The notes beneath the pieces are model-generated. The model saw only the letters and a program-made list of their open reading frames with translations, was not told where the DNA came from and ran no database searches. From assembly GCA_937958185.1 (NCBI GenBank), contig CALFFN010000022.1, positions 1 to 64,000 on the forward strand: DNA of 64,000 bases, given 5' to 3'. Source of the stretch: an uncultured Neglectibacter sp. (GTDB lineage Bacteria > Bacillota > Clostridia > Oscillospirales > Acutalibacteraceae). This document shows positions 48,797-56,489 of the stretch, one piece after another (positions within the stretch are counted from its first letter, which is position 1; each line of letters opens with the position of its first letter). Position numbers and translations under genes: made by a program.

Positions 48797-49126
48797 TTAA
48801 TTCGGGCGAATAAGGGTCTCCAGCAGCTGCTTGGAGCTGTCCCATTCCGCCAGCATCGCATAATAGACCTGCTCCCCGGTCGGGGTGATGGAATAGTACC
48901 GGCGGCGGGCGCCCGTGCTTTCGTCTCCCCAATAGGAGGTGATACAACCCATCTGTTCCAACCGGCGGAACGCCGTGTACAGGGTGGCTTCCTTCAGCTC
49001 GTATTCTCCGCCTGTACGCAGCTCGATGGCACGGTTTATCTTATAGCCGTAGCTGTCTCCCTGCATGAGCTGAGCCAGAATGATGGTATCGGTATGCCCC
49101 CGAATGACATCCGACGCGATAGACAT
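48797..49126 (-). CDS. PadR family transcriptional regulator
   Basis: 109 residues. A winged helix with the signature HTDTIILAQLMQGDSYGYKINRAIELRTGGEYELKEATLYTAFRRLEQMGCITSYWGDESTGARRRYYSITPTGEQVYY, followed by a C-terminal dimerisation helix. It is the first gene of the PadR/DUF1700/DUF4097 operon. An inverted repeat in the promoter is the likely autoregulatory operator. The ATG at 49126 follows AAAGGAGG. Confidence 0.92.
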   Translation of the reverse strand: MSIASDVIRGHTDTIILAQLMQGDSYGYKINRAIELRTGGEYELKEATLYTAFRRLEQMGCITSYWGDESTGARRRYYSITPTGEQVYYAMLAEWDSSKQLLETLIRPN

Positions 49127-49180
49127 GGAATTCCTCCTTTTTCCTGCCGCAATTCGCAGCGCAGGTGATTGACTGCACAC

Positions 49181-49217
49181 ATCATAGCAGAATATACCTC
49201 ACCTGTCAAGGTATATT
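49181..49217 (-). promoter_or_regulatory. PadR operon promoter with operator palindrome
   Basis: Leftward TTGACA (complement of 49204-49209), 17-nt spacer, TATGAT (complement of 49181-49186). The -35 sits between the arms of the inverted repeat AATATACC (49191-49198) / GGTATATT (49210-49217), so a bound dimer would block the promoter. Confidence 0.75.
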
Positions 49218-49304
49218 GGAAAATAAAATATATTTTTTGAGAGAGGCTTTTCCGGGATTTGGAAAAAGTAATTGTCTCACAGGGAAATTTATGGTACAAT
49301 AGAT

Positions 49305-49478
49305 GTTAAATTCTGGATTCTAGATGCTAGAAAGGGCAAAAAGCTGCGGTCGGGTCACCTGGTTTTTTCTTTGCACAAAGGAGCTTCACGATTGTCCACC
49401 GCAAGGTGAAAATGATCGCAAGCGATCATTCAAGAGAATCCCTGAACCGCGCAGCGGTTCCCTTTTGCTCCGCAAAAG
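49305..49478. repeat. Dispersed element copy C followed by a hairpin island
   Basis: Heptads CTGGATT, CTAGATG and CTAGAAA with GGGC (49314-49337), followed by the body up to GCTTCACGATTGTC, which is the inverse of copy B. Then four hairpins: CACC-GCAA-GGTG (49397-49408), AATGATCGC-AA-GCGATCATT (49411-49430), GAACCGC-GCA-GCGGTTC (49444-49460) and CTTTTGC-TCC-GCAAAAG (49462-49478). Together they fill most of the gap before the sensor-like gene. Confidence 0.75.
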
Positions 49479-49525
49479 TACCGGGCTTCTCGAAACTTGA
49501 TTCCCGAAAAAAGGAGGCTTGCAGA

Positions 49526-50824
49526 ATGATCTATTTTACCATCGTTTTTCTCTGCACGGCTGGGCTGTTTTTAGCGCTGCTGCAGGACAGGTTCCGGGTA
49601 TGGACGACCCTGGGCGCGGTGGGAGCCGGGTACGTGCTTTCGCTGCTGGCTGCTTTTTTTCTGCGCCGGGTGCTGCATGACCCCGTTCTGGCAGAGCAGG
49701 TGCCCTGCCTGGTAGGCTCTCTGATCTTCTTTGGAATTTCCCTCTTTTTCTTCACCAACAATATCCTGCAAAAGCTGTTTCTGGCGCTGCTTTCCCTGTG
49801 CAATTTCACTTTTTTGGGCTTTTTCCTGCCGCTGCTGCTGGGGGCGCTTCCCTTTTCCACGGCAGGGGCGTTCGCGGGGGTGCTGTCCGCTTTGATCTAC
49901 CTGCTTTTCACGCTTTTGCTGGGGCTGTGCCTGTACCGCCCTATCCGCCATTTCAGCGACAGAGGGGCTTCCGGGTTCCTTGTGGGTATGTGCCTGCTCC
50001 TGCTTGGCATTTACCTCTTCTCCCTGGGCGCCTTTGATTTCCTGTTCCGCACCAATATCCACGCCGCCCGGCTGCTGGTGGTAACGCTTTTGTACGGTGG
50101 GCTGATTTTTGCCTTCCGTTCCCTGTACCAGGCAGGGCGTTTTCGGGAAAGGACCGCCATGGCGGCAGCCCGCGCCGGAATACTGGACGTGGAATCCAGC
50201 TGTTTGACAAACCTCCACGCCGCCGTGCGGGAAGCCCACTCTGCCCAGAAAGCAGGAGAATACGCTTTGGATACGGTGGCGGTGCTGCTGGCAGACGGCA
50301 ATGGGGATAAGATCCCGGCATATATTGCTTCTGTAAAGCAAAACTCCGCCCATACGCCGGTGCTGGGAGAATACCACGAAAATCCCTATCTCAACGCGGT
50401 ACTGGCTCTGAAGGCTGCCTTTGCCGCCCAGAACGGCATCGCTTTTGAATGCAATGCCGTCACGGGAAGCGCGCCCTTAAAAACCGCCGAGCTGTGCCTG
50501 CTGATCGATGAAATGCTGACCAAGGCGTGCCGGGAGGCAGCCGAAGCACAGGGGGAAAAGAAAGTGCGGTTCACCGTGTTCCCCACCGGGGAAACGCTGA
50601 CGCTGGAAGCGGTGTACTCCGCGCCCCTGCCCCGGCAGGAAAAATTCAGCCTGCACGGAAAGAAATTTGCCGACGTTGCCCAGTGGCTCTTTGACGATGA
50701 CCCACCGGCGGTAAACACTGCCGGGCTGCAGCACACGGGGGAGATCGTCAGCCTGTACAGCGGCAAGCTGACGGTATCCGGCACGGAGGAAGAAACCATC
50801 ATTCAGGTAAGCCTCCGCTTTTGA
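49526..50824 (+). CDS. Membrane sensor-like protein with degenerate GHKL domain
   Basis: 432 residues. The N-terminal half is a six-helix membrane domain (about 1-200), and the C-terminal half (about 215-432) resembles the GHKL ATPase of AgrC-like kinases: ENPYLNAVLALKAAFAAQNGIAFECNAV and LCLLIDEMLTKACREAAEAQGEKKVRFTVFPTGETLTLEAVYS. The conserved His for phosphorylation is not apparent and the usual N-box Asn is replaced (EMLTKACREA). No response regulator is next to it. It may be a pseudo-kinase or a nucleotide-sensing protein. ATG at 49526 after AAAGGAGG. Confidence 0.6.
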   Translation: MIYFTIVFLCTAGLFLALLQDRFRVWTTLGAVGAGYVLSLLAAFFLRRVLHDPVLAEQVPCLVGSLIFFGISLFFFTNNILQKLFLALLSLCNFTFLGFFLPLLLGALPFSTAGAFAGVLSALIYLLFTLLLGLCLYRPIRHFSDRGASGFLVGMCLLLLGIYLFSLGAFDFLFRTNIHAARLLVVTLLYGGLIFAFRSLYQAGRFRERTAMAAARAGILDVESSCLTNLHAAVREAHSAQKAGEYALDTVAVLLADGNGDKIPAYIASVKQNSAHTPVLGEYHENPYLNAVLALKAAFAAQNGIAFECNAVTGSAPLKTAELCLLIDEMLTKACREAAEAQGEKKVRFTVFPTGETLTLEAVYSAPLPRQEKFSLHGKKFADVAQWLFDDDPPAVNTAGLQHTGEIVSLYSGKLTVSGTEEETIIQVSLRF

Positions 50825-50881
50825 GAAATCGGACGGAATATTTTTCTAAAACTAACCACTACCGATGAAAGGAAGACCCTT

Positions 50882-51979
50882 ATGAAAGAACAGTGTGCCG
50901 TACCCTCACAGATCCTGAAAGCCTTCGGGCTGCCGGAGGCTTCCGCGCCGCAACCTGTTCAGGGAGGTCATATCAACGACACCTTTTCCCTGGAAACAAC
51001 CGAGGGGCACTTTATCCTGCAGCGCATCAACCGCTTTGTGTTCCCCTCCCCGGAGCATATTATGGAAAACATCACCGGGGTCACGGAATTCCTGCGGGAA
51101 AAGATACAGCGCCGGGGCGGCGACCCCCTGCGGGAAACGCTGACCATTCGCAAGACCGTGGACGGCATGAGCTTCTGCCGGGACGGGGACGGGGAATACT
51201 GGCGGTGCATGCTGTTTATTGCCGGGGCTTCCGCCCATGAAACTGCCACGGGAACGGAAATGCTGCGGGAAGCCGGCTTTGCCTTCGGAAATTTCCAGAG
51301 CATGCTTTCCGATTACCCGGCGGACACATTGTATGAGATCATTCCCCATTTTCACGATACGCCCGACCGCTTCCGGCAGCTGCGGGAAGCCATGGACAAG
51401 GACACAGCCGGGCGGAAGAAGGACGTCCTGCCGGAGCTGGACTTTGCCCTCAAAAGGGAGCAGAACTGCGGGCTGCTGATGAACCTGCTGGCGGAAAAAA
51501 AGCTGCCCCTGCGGGTCACGCATAACGATACCAAGATGAGCAACGTCCTGCTGGACGATGAGACCGGGAAAGCCGTCTGCGTCATCGATCTGGACACCGT
51601 TATGCCGGGACTGACTGCCTTTGATTTCGGCGATTCGATCCGTGCCGGAGCCGCCACCGCGGCGGAGGACGAAACCGACCTGAGCCGTGTGCACTGCGAC
51701 ATGAAACAGTTTGAAGCCTACACCCAGGGGTTCCTGTCCGCGGCGGGAGACGCCCTGACGGAAACCGAGCTTGCCACCCTGCCTGACGGCGCGATCCTGA
51801 TGACCTTTGAAGTGGGTATCCGCTTTCTGGCAGACTACTTAAACGGCGACGTATATTTCCGCACCGCCTACCCCACCCACAATCTGGACCGCGCCAGGAA
51901 CCAGTTCAAGCTGGTGGAGGAAATGGAGCAGAAGCGGGAGGAAATGGGCGCCATCGTTTCCCGGTTCGCCGGAAAATAA
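50882..51979 (+). CDS. Phosphotransferase, N-acetylhexosamine kinase (NahK)-like
   Basis: 365 residues with the aminoglycoside-phosphotransferase/choline-kinase fold. Start PQPVQGGHINDTFSLETTEGHFILQRINRFVFPSPEHIMENITGVTEFL resembles NahK, the anomeric kinase of bifidobacteria. Catalytic motifs are RVTHNDTKMSNVLLDDETGKAVCVIDLDTVMPG (HxDxxxxN-like and the following Asp). Length is normal for NahK. It is followed by a small membrane gene and a Gfo/Idh/MocA oxidoreductase, suggesting a sugar pathway. The sugar cannot be fixed by sequence. Confidence 0.8.
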   Translation: MKEQCAVPSQILKAFGLPEASAPQPVQGGHINDTFSLETTEGHFILQRINRFVFPSPEHIMENITGVTEFLREKIQRRGGDPLRETLTIRKTVDGMSFCRDGDGEYWRCMLFIAGASAHETATGTEMLREAGFAFGNFQSMLSDYPADTLYEIIPHFHDTPDRFRQLREAMDKDTAGRKKDVLPELDFALKREQNCGLLMNLLAEKKLPLRVTHNDTKMSNVLLDDETGKAVCVIDLDTVMPGLTAFDFGDSIRAGAATAAEDETDLSRVHCDMKQFEAYTQGFLSAAGDALTETELATLPDGAILMTFEVGIRFLADYLNGDVYFRTAYPTHNLDRARNQFKLVEEMEQKREEMGAIVSRFAGK

Positions 51980-52003
51980 GTATTGGGGAGAGAAAAAAGC
52001 AAC

Positions 52004-52363
52004 ATGAAAAAAAGAGCGATCCTTTTGTCCGTGCTGACGGCTGTGTTCATGCTGGCGCTGCCCATGACCTTTTTCCTGCTGAGAACAGTCATTCCCTTTC
52101 CCGCATTCCTCTGCCTGCCCTACTTTGTCTGCCCGCTGTTCGCGGTAGTGGCAGGGGTGCTGGCAGGAAAGGACCTTCGGCAGCTGTGGTGCTTTGCGCT
52201 GCTGCCTGCCATGGTCTCCTTAGGAACGTTTACCTACATCATGAATCTGGAAACGGCGCTGACCTTTTCCATCTGCTACCTGACGCTTGGGATCATTGCG
52301 CTGTGTATGTCGGCGCTGGTCCGGTTCTACAACAGAAGCAAAAAACAAAATCAGAGAAGATAA
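52004..52363 (+). CDS. Small membrane protein
   Basis: 119 residues with four hydrophobic helices: ILLSVLTAVFMLALPMTFFLL, FPAFLCLPYFVCPLFAVVAGVLAG, LWCFALLPAMVSLGTFTYI and ALTFSICYLTLGIIALCMSALV. The end is basic (RFYNRSKKQNQRR), probably on the cytoplasmic side. ATG at 52004 is used with GGGGAGAG upstream. It sits between the NahK-like kinase and the oxidoreductase (24 nt and 16 nt gaps), so it is part of the same operon. Family not recognised. Confidence 0.7.
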   Translation: MKKRAILLSVLTAVFMLALPMTFFLLRTVIPFPAFLCLPYFVCPLFAVVAGVLAGKDLRQLWCFALLPAMVSLGTFTYIMNLETALTFSICYLTLGIIALCMSALVRFYNRSKKQNQRR

Positions 52364-52379
52364 TTCTGGGAGGGTCCTT

Positions 52380-53348
52380 ATGAAAATCGCGATCGTAGGC
52401 GCATGGCACGTGCACACCATGGAGTACGGCGAGGCTGTTCTGCAAAACCCCGGGGCGGAGCTTGTCTGCCTGTGGGACGATGAGGAAGCCAGAGGAAAAG
52501 CGGCGGCGGAAAAGCTGGGTATCCCCTTTGAGCCGGACCTGAACAAAATCTGGGCAAATCCTGAGATCGACGGCGTGCAGATCACCACCGCCACCTGCCA
52601 GCACAGGGAAGTGCTGCTGGCAGCGGCGGCAGCCGGGAAGCATATTTTCACCGAGAAGGTGCTTGCCTTTACCATGGAGGACGCGGAGGAGATCGCCGCG
52701 TCGGTAAAAAGCAGCGGGGTGAAATTCACCATTTCCTATCCCCACAAGACCTTCCCCACCCTGAAGTCTGCCAAGGAACTGGTGGACAGCGGCAGGCTGG
52801 GGCAGATCACCTACGCCCGGGTGCGGGACGCCCACAACGGCAGTACGGCGGGCTGGCTGCCGCCCCATTTCTATGACGCTGCCCAGACAGGCGGCGGCGC
52901 TATGATCGACCTGGGCGCCCACCCCATGTACACCTTGAACTGGTTCATGGGCGAGCCGAAGTCCATCGTTTCCATGTTCACAGAGGTGACCCACAAGGGT
53001 GTGGAGGACAACGCGGTATCCGTTATCGAATTTGCGAACGGCGCTATCGGCGTTTCCGAAACGGGCTTTGTGACCAACGGCATGCCCTATGTGCTGGAAA
53101 TGAGCGGCACCAAGGGCTCTTTGATGGTGCACAATGATATTTTGGAATATTCCTGCGAGGAGACCGGGAACAGGCTGGTGCAGAAAACCGACCTGCCCCA
53201 GCCCGGCACCATGCCCATCGACGGGTGGATCGCCGCGGTCAACGAGGGCGGTGACGCGCCCAACGGCATTGACGATGCGGTGGCGCTGACAAAATTCATG
53301 GTGGGCGCGTACGAAGCCTACCGCACCGGCAGACAATATCGATTTTAA
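52380..53348 (+). CDS. Gfo/Idh/MocA family oxidoreductase
   Basis: 322 residues, NAD(P)-dependent sugar dehydrogenase fold. The dinucleotide-binding start is MKIAIVGAWHVHTMEYGEAVL, with a second-half motif EKVLAFTMEDAEEIA (family Lys of E-K-P is here Glu-Lys-Val) and GGGAMIDLGAHPMYTLNWFMG (the His/Asp region). The W-H in place of the usual G-G-x-G is common in inositol-dehydrogenase-like branches. Substrate is unknown, but its place after a NahK-like kinase suggests sugar metabolism. ATG at 52380 follows GGGAGGG. Confidence 0.9.
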   Translation: MKIAIVGAWHVHTMEYGEAVLQNPGAELVCLWDDEEARGKAAAEKLGIPFEPDLNKIWANPEIDGVQITTATCQHREVLLAAAAAGKHIFTEKVLAFTMEDAEEIAASVKSSGVKFTISYPHKTFPTLKSAKELVDSGRLGQITYARVRDAHNGSTAGWLPPHFYDAAQTGGGAMIDLGAHPMYTLNWFMGEPKSIVSMFTEVTHKGVEDNAVSVIEFANGAIGVSETGFVTNGMPYVLEMSGTKGSLMVHNDILEYSCEETGNRLVQKTDLPQPGTMPIDGWIAAVNEGGDAPNGIDDAVALTKFMVGAYEAYRTGRQYRF

Positions 53349-53371
53349 GTGAAATCTTTGCTTTCATAAAC

Positions 53372-53418
53372 AGGCTCCCCGCGGCGTTATGCGCATAACG
53401 CCGCGGGGAGCCTCTTTT
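53372..53418. terminator. Bidirectional terminator
   Basis: A perfect stem AGGCTCCCCGCGGCGTTATG / its complement with a 2-nt loop, followed by CTTTTTCTC. It separates the sugar operon from the converging ldh gene. Confidence 0.9.
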
Positions 53419-53420
53419 TC

Positions 53421-54368
53421 TCAGTGCATTCCTTCAAAGCTTTCCCGAAGTATTTCACAGGAGCTTTGGAACCTTTGCCGTTCCTCATCGGTCAGGCTCA
53501 GCTCCAGCACCCTGTCTACACCGTTGCGGTTGACGATACAGGGAACCCCGGCGTATACGTCCCGCTGCCCATATTCCCCCAGCAGCCGGGCGGACACGGT
53601 GAGCACGCTGTTCTCATTGGACAGCACCGCCCGGACGATCCTCACCAGCGCCATGCCGATGCCGTAATAGGTAGCCCGTTTCGCGGCAATGATCTTCTGG
53701 GCGGCGTCCCGCACCTCCGTGCTGATCTGCTGCATTTCCGCAAGCTGGAATTTCCCATCGGACTGGCGGCAGATATCCTCCACCGATTTTGTCGCCACCA
53801 TCGCCTGGCTCCACGGGACGAACTCGCTGTCCCCATGCTCGCCGATGACATAAGCGTGAACATTTCTGGGGTCCACGGAGAAGTATTCCCCCAGCAGATA
53901 CCGCAGCCGGGCGGTGTCCAAAGTGGTCCCGCTGCCGAGCACACGCTTGGAATTAAAGCCGGACAGCTCATAGGTCACCCGGGTCATGATATCCACGGGG
54001 TTGGTCGCCACCAGAAAAATGCCGCTGAAGCCCGAATGGACAATGGGCTCTACAATAGAGCGGAACACCGCCTCGTTGCGCTTCAGCAGGTCCAGCCGGG
54101 ACTCGCCGGGCTTCTGGTTCACCCCGGCGCACAGCACCGCGATATCCGCGTCGGCGCAGTCGCTGTAATCCCCGGCGGATATTTTCATGCTGGAGGAGGC
54201 AAACGCCACGCCGTGGTTCAGGTCCATGGCTTCCCCCTCCGCCCGCTCCCGGTCAATGTCGATGAGCACCAGCTCGTCGCAGACCGCCTGGTTCAGGGCG
54301 GAATAGGCAAAGCTCATGCCCACCATGCCCGTGCCTACCAGCACCACCTTTTTCCTGTTTTGATTCAT
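53421..54368 (-). CDS. ldh: L-lactate dehydrogenase
   Basis: 315 residues; reduces pyruvate to L-lactate with NADH, the main way to recycle NAD in such anaerobes. NAD-binding GTGMVGMSFAYSALN near the start, the substrate Arg in LKRNEAVFRSIVEP, NPVDIMTRVTYELSG, and the catalytic His in IGEHGDSEFVPWSQAMV. Length fits LDH rather than malate dehydrogenase; the Gln/Arg discriminator (QKPGESR) also fits lactate. Start at 54368 after AAAGGAG; an ATG two codons earlier is too close. Divergent from nothing; single gene. Confidence 0.95.
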   Translation of the reverse strand: MNQNRKKVVLVGTGMVGMSFAYSALNQAVCDELVLIDIDRERAEGEAMDLNHGVAFASSSMKISAGDYSDCADADIAVLCAGVNQKPGESRLDLLKRNEAVFRSIVEPIVHSGFSGIFLVATNPVDIMTRVTYELSGFNSKRVLGSGTTLDTARLRYLLGEYFSVDPRNVHAYVIGEHGDSEFVPWSQAMVATKSVEDICRQSDGKFQLAEMQQISTEVRDAAQKIIAAKRATYYGIGMALVRIVRAVLSNENSVLTVSARLLGEYGQRDVYAGVPCIVNRNGVDRVLELSLTDEERQRFQSSCEILRESFEGMH

Positions 54369-54431
54369 GTCCATGCTCCTTTCTGCTGTGTCTTATTCAA
54401 AGTGTTCCAAAAAATCAGGACGCTATGCGGG

Positions 54432-55280
54432 TCAGACCGCCGCTTTTGACCGCCTGCTTTTCAGAACATTGTAGCCCACGATGGCTCCCACCACGATAAC
54501 GGCTCCCGCAAACGCCGTGGCGGAAATATGCTCGCCGTAGAAAACCGCCACCCAAATGGGGTTCAGGACCGGCTCCAGACCGGTGATCAGGGAAGCGGTG
54601 ACCGGCGGGGTATAGCGGATCCCCAGGGACAGGAAAATATAGGCAAGCCCTACCTGCAGCGCGCCCAGCGCCAACAGCGCCGCCATGGGGACAGGGGAAA
54701 AATCCGTCTCCTGAAAGCAGAAGGGCGCGAAAATGACCGCCGCCGCAAGCTGCCCGAAAAAAACGGAAGACATGGCGTCCGCCTTTTCAGAGGAATTCAT
54801 CAAAAACACGCCGGAATAGCACACGCCGGACAGCACCGCCACCAGGTTGCCCAGCATATTCCCCGCCCGCAGGCCGTCGATAAAGAACAGCATCACGCCG
54901 AACAGCACCACGGCGCAGGTCAGCACGTCCAGCTTTTTGGGCTTGACGTGGAAAATCAGGATCATGAACAGGATCACGAACACCGGGGCGGTGAATTGCA
55001 GCACAATGGCGTTGGCGGCAGTGGTCAGCTTGTTGGCGATGGTGTACAGGGTGGTGGTCCCCAGCGTGGACAGCGCGCCCATCACCACCGGGAAATTCCA
55101 CTTCAATTTGTGTTTGGAGATCAGCAGGTACGCCCCGATCACCACAATGCCGATCAGGTTCCTCGCGCCGTTGATCGCCAGCGCCGACCAGGGGATCAGC
55201 TTGACGCACAAGCCCCCGATACTGAACAGCAGCGACGCCAAAAACACAAACAGCACCGCCCGCTTCTGTTTTCTTTCCAT
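54432..55280 (-). CDS. EamA/DMT family transporter
   Basis: 282 residues with ten membrane helices in two EamA repeats: AVLFVFLASLLFSIGGLCVKLIPWSALAINGARNLIG and the second half VLFGVMLFFIDGLRAGNMLGNLVAVLSGVCYSGVFLMNSSEKADAMSSVF. The repeat endings with L-E-P (ITGLEPVLNPIWVAVFYGE) are typical. These are exporters or importers of amino acids and metabolites; substrate unknown. The ATG at 55280 is chosen; a GTG four codons upstream overlaps the ribosome binding site. A 333-nt gap follows on the right, holding the spoIIGA promoter. Confidence 0.88.
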   Translation of the reverse strand: MERKQKRAVLFVFLASLLFSIGGLCVKLIPWSALAINGARNLIGIVVIGAYLLISKHKLKWNFPVVMGALSTLGTTTLYTIANKLTTAANAIVLQFTAPVFVILFMILIFHVKPKKLDVLTCAVVLFGVMLFFIDGLRAGNMLGNLVAVLSGVCYSGVFLMNSSEKADAMSSVFFGQLAAAVIFAPFCFQETDFSPVPMAALLALGALQVGLAYIFLSLGIRYTPPVTASLITGLEPVLNPIWVAVFYGEHISATAFAGAVIVVGAIVGYNVLKSRRSKAAV

Positions 55281-55514
55281 GCTTATGACCACTTCCCTTT
55301 CTTTTCTCCGTCAGAAAGCCAAGAAAAAACGGAACGCCGCCTTTCCGATAAACAGCGGCTCTTTCGCCGTACACAAAACACCCTCTATTGGAAAACAGCG
55401 CCCGCCGGCAAAAGGGCATTTCCCGGCACGCTTTTTTGATACCGCAGATATTGTACTCTTTCCCCTGGAAAAAAACAAGGAAGCAGAAAAATTTTTTCAT
55501 CATGCGTCCATAAT

Positions 55515-55547
55515 GTGACAGAATCGCAGACGCTCCGCGCCTATACT
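55515..55547 (+). promoter_or_regulatory. spoIIG-type promoter with long spacer
   Basis: GTGACA (55515-55520) and TATACT (55542-55547) are 21 nt apart, four more than normal. The Bacillus subtilis spoIIG promoter is known for such an extended spacer and needs Spo0A. The sequence TGTGACAGAAT resembles a Spo0A box. The rest of the gap shows no gene. Confidence 0.6.
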
Positions 55548-55613
55548 TGATTTAGCAGGCAAGCCTGCGGGATCCATTCCAGCAGATGACCTGCTGGAAC
55601 GGGAGGGATGCCG

Positions 55614-56477
55614 TTGACAGTTTACGCGGACATTTTGGTGCTTGTCAATTTGTACATCGACTTTTTTCTGCTGTGGTGCGTAAAAAAATTTCTTCATCTG
55701 CGCGGAAAAAACTATCGTCTGGCACTGGGTGCGCTGGTGGGCGCGCTGTGCGCCCTGCCTGTTCTCCTGCCGCTGCCGGACTGGGCTGCGCTGCCCGTCG
55801 GGGTCGTTACGGCGCTCGCCGCCACCGGGGCTGCCTTTGCGCCGCAGCAGCCCCGGTGGTTTTTCCGAACAGCAGTGTGCTTTTGGGCATTTACCCTGCT
55901 GCTGGCAGGCTTTTTCCTGTTTTTACTGCGCTTTTTCGCGCCCAGGAATGTGGCCGTGCTGGGCAGTGTGATATATTTTGACCTGTCCCCCACCCTGCTG
56001 TTTCTGTTTACCGGGGGCGCGTATCTCATTTTATGGCTTTGCAGGAAGCTGTTTGCGGGCAGGACCGCCCTGCTGCGCTGTCAATGGATAACAGTACAGC
56101 AGGGAAAAACCGTCCGGCTCTATCTGAAAGCCGACACGGGAAACGCCCTGCGGGAGCCTTTTTCCGGCTTGCCCGTGCTGGTGTGCCGGGTGGAAGCCTT
56201 ACAAGATATCCTGCCGGAGGAGGTCCGCCGATTCTCCGAGACCAGCGGGGTCAGCGCTTCCGCCGCCAGGGGGCTGCGGCTGATCCCCTTTGAAAGCGTG
56301 GGCGGCGCGGGAGTGCTGCCCGCCTTCCGCCCGGAAAAGGTCACCGTGGAAAAAACAGGGCAGGAGCTGTCCTGCTACATAGCGGTGCTGCGGCAAAATC
56401 TGTGTGCCCAGAGCCAGACCGATGGATTTTACAACCCCGACCAATTCCCGGAACTCCGGGAAAATCCTAAACTATAA
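55614..56477 (+). CDS. spoIIGA: Sporulation sigma-E factor processing peptidase SpoIIGA
   Basis: 287 residues; cleaves the N-terminus of pro-sigma-E in the mother cell during sporulation. Five membrane helices (about 5-150), then a pepsin-like half-domain with the catalytic ADTGNALREPFSGLPVLV (Asp-Thr-Gly) and LRLIPFESVGGAGVLPAFRPE. The N-terminus TVYADILVLVNLYIDFFLLW matches the family. The start is given as TTG at 55614 because GGGAGGG is 7 nt before it; an ATG at 55608 sits directly against this site. Followed by sigE after 12 nt. Confidence 0.93.
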   Translation: MTVYADILVLVNLYIDFFLLWCVKKFLHLRGKNYRLALGALVGALCALPVLLPLPDWAALPVGVVTALAATGAAFAPQQPRWFFRTAVCFWAFTLLLAGFFLFLLRFFAPRNVAVLGSVIYFDLSPTLLFLFTGGAYLILWLCRKLFAGRTALLRCQWITVQQGKTVRLYLKADTGNALREPFSGLPVLVCRVEALQDILPEEVRRFSETSGVSASAARGLRLIPFESVGGAGVLPAFRPEKVTVEKTGQELSCYIAVLRQNLCAQSQTDGFYNPDQFPELRENPKL

Positions 56478-56489
56478 GAGGTGCTTCTC

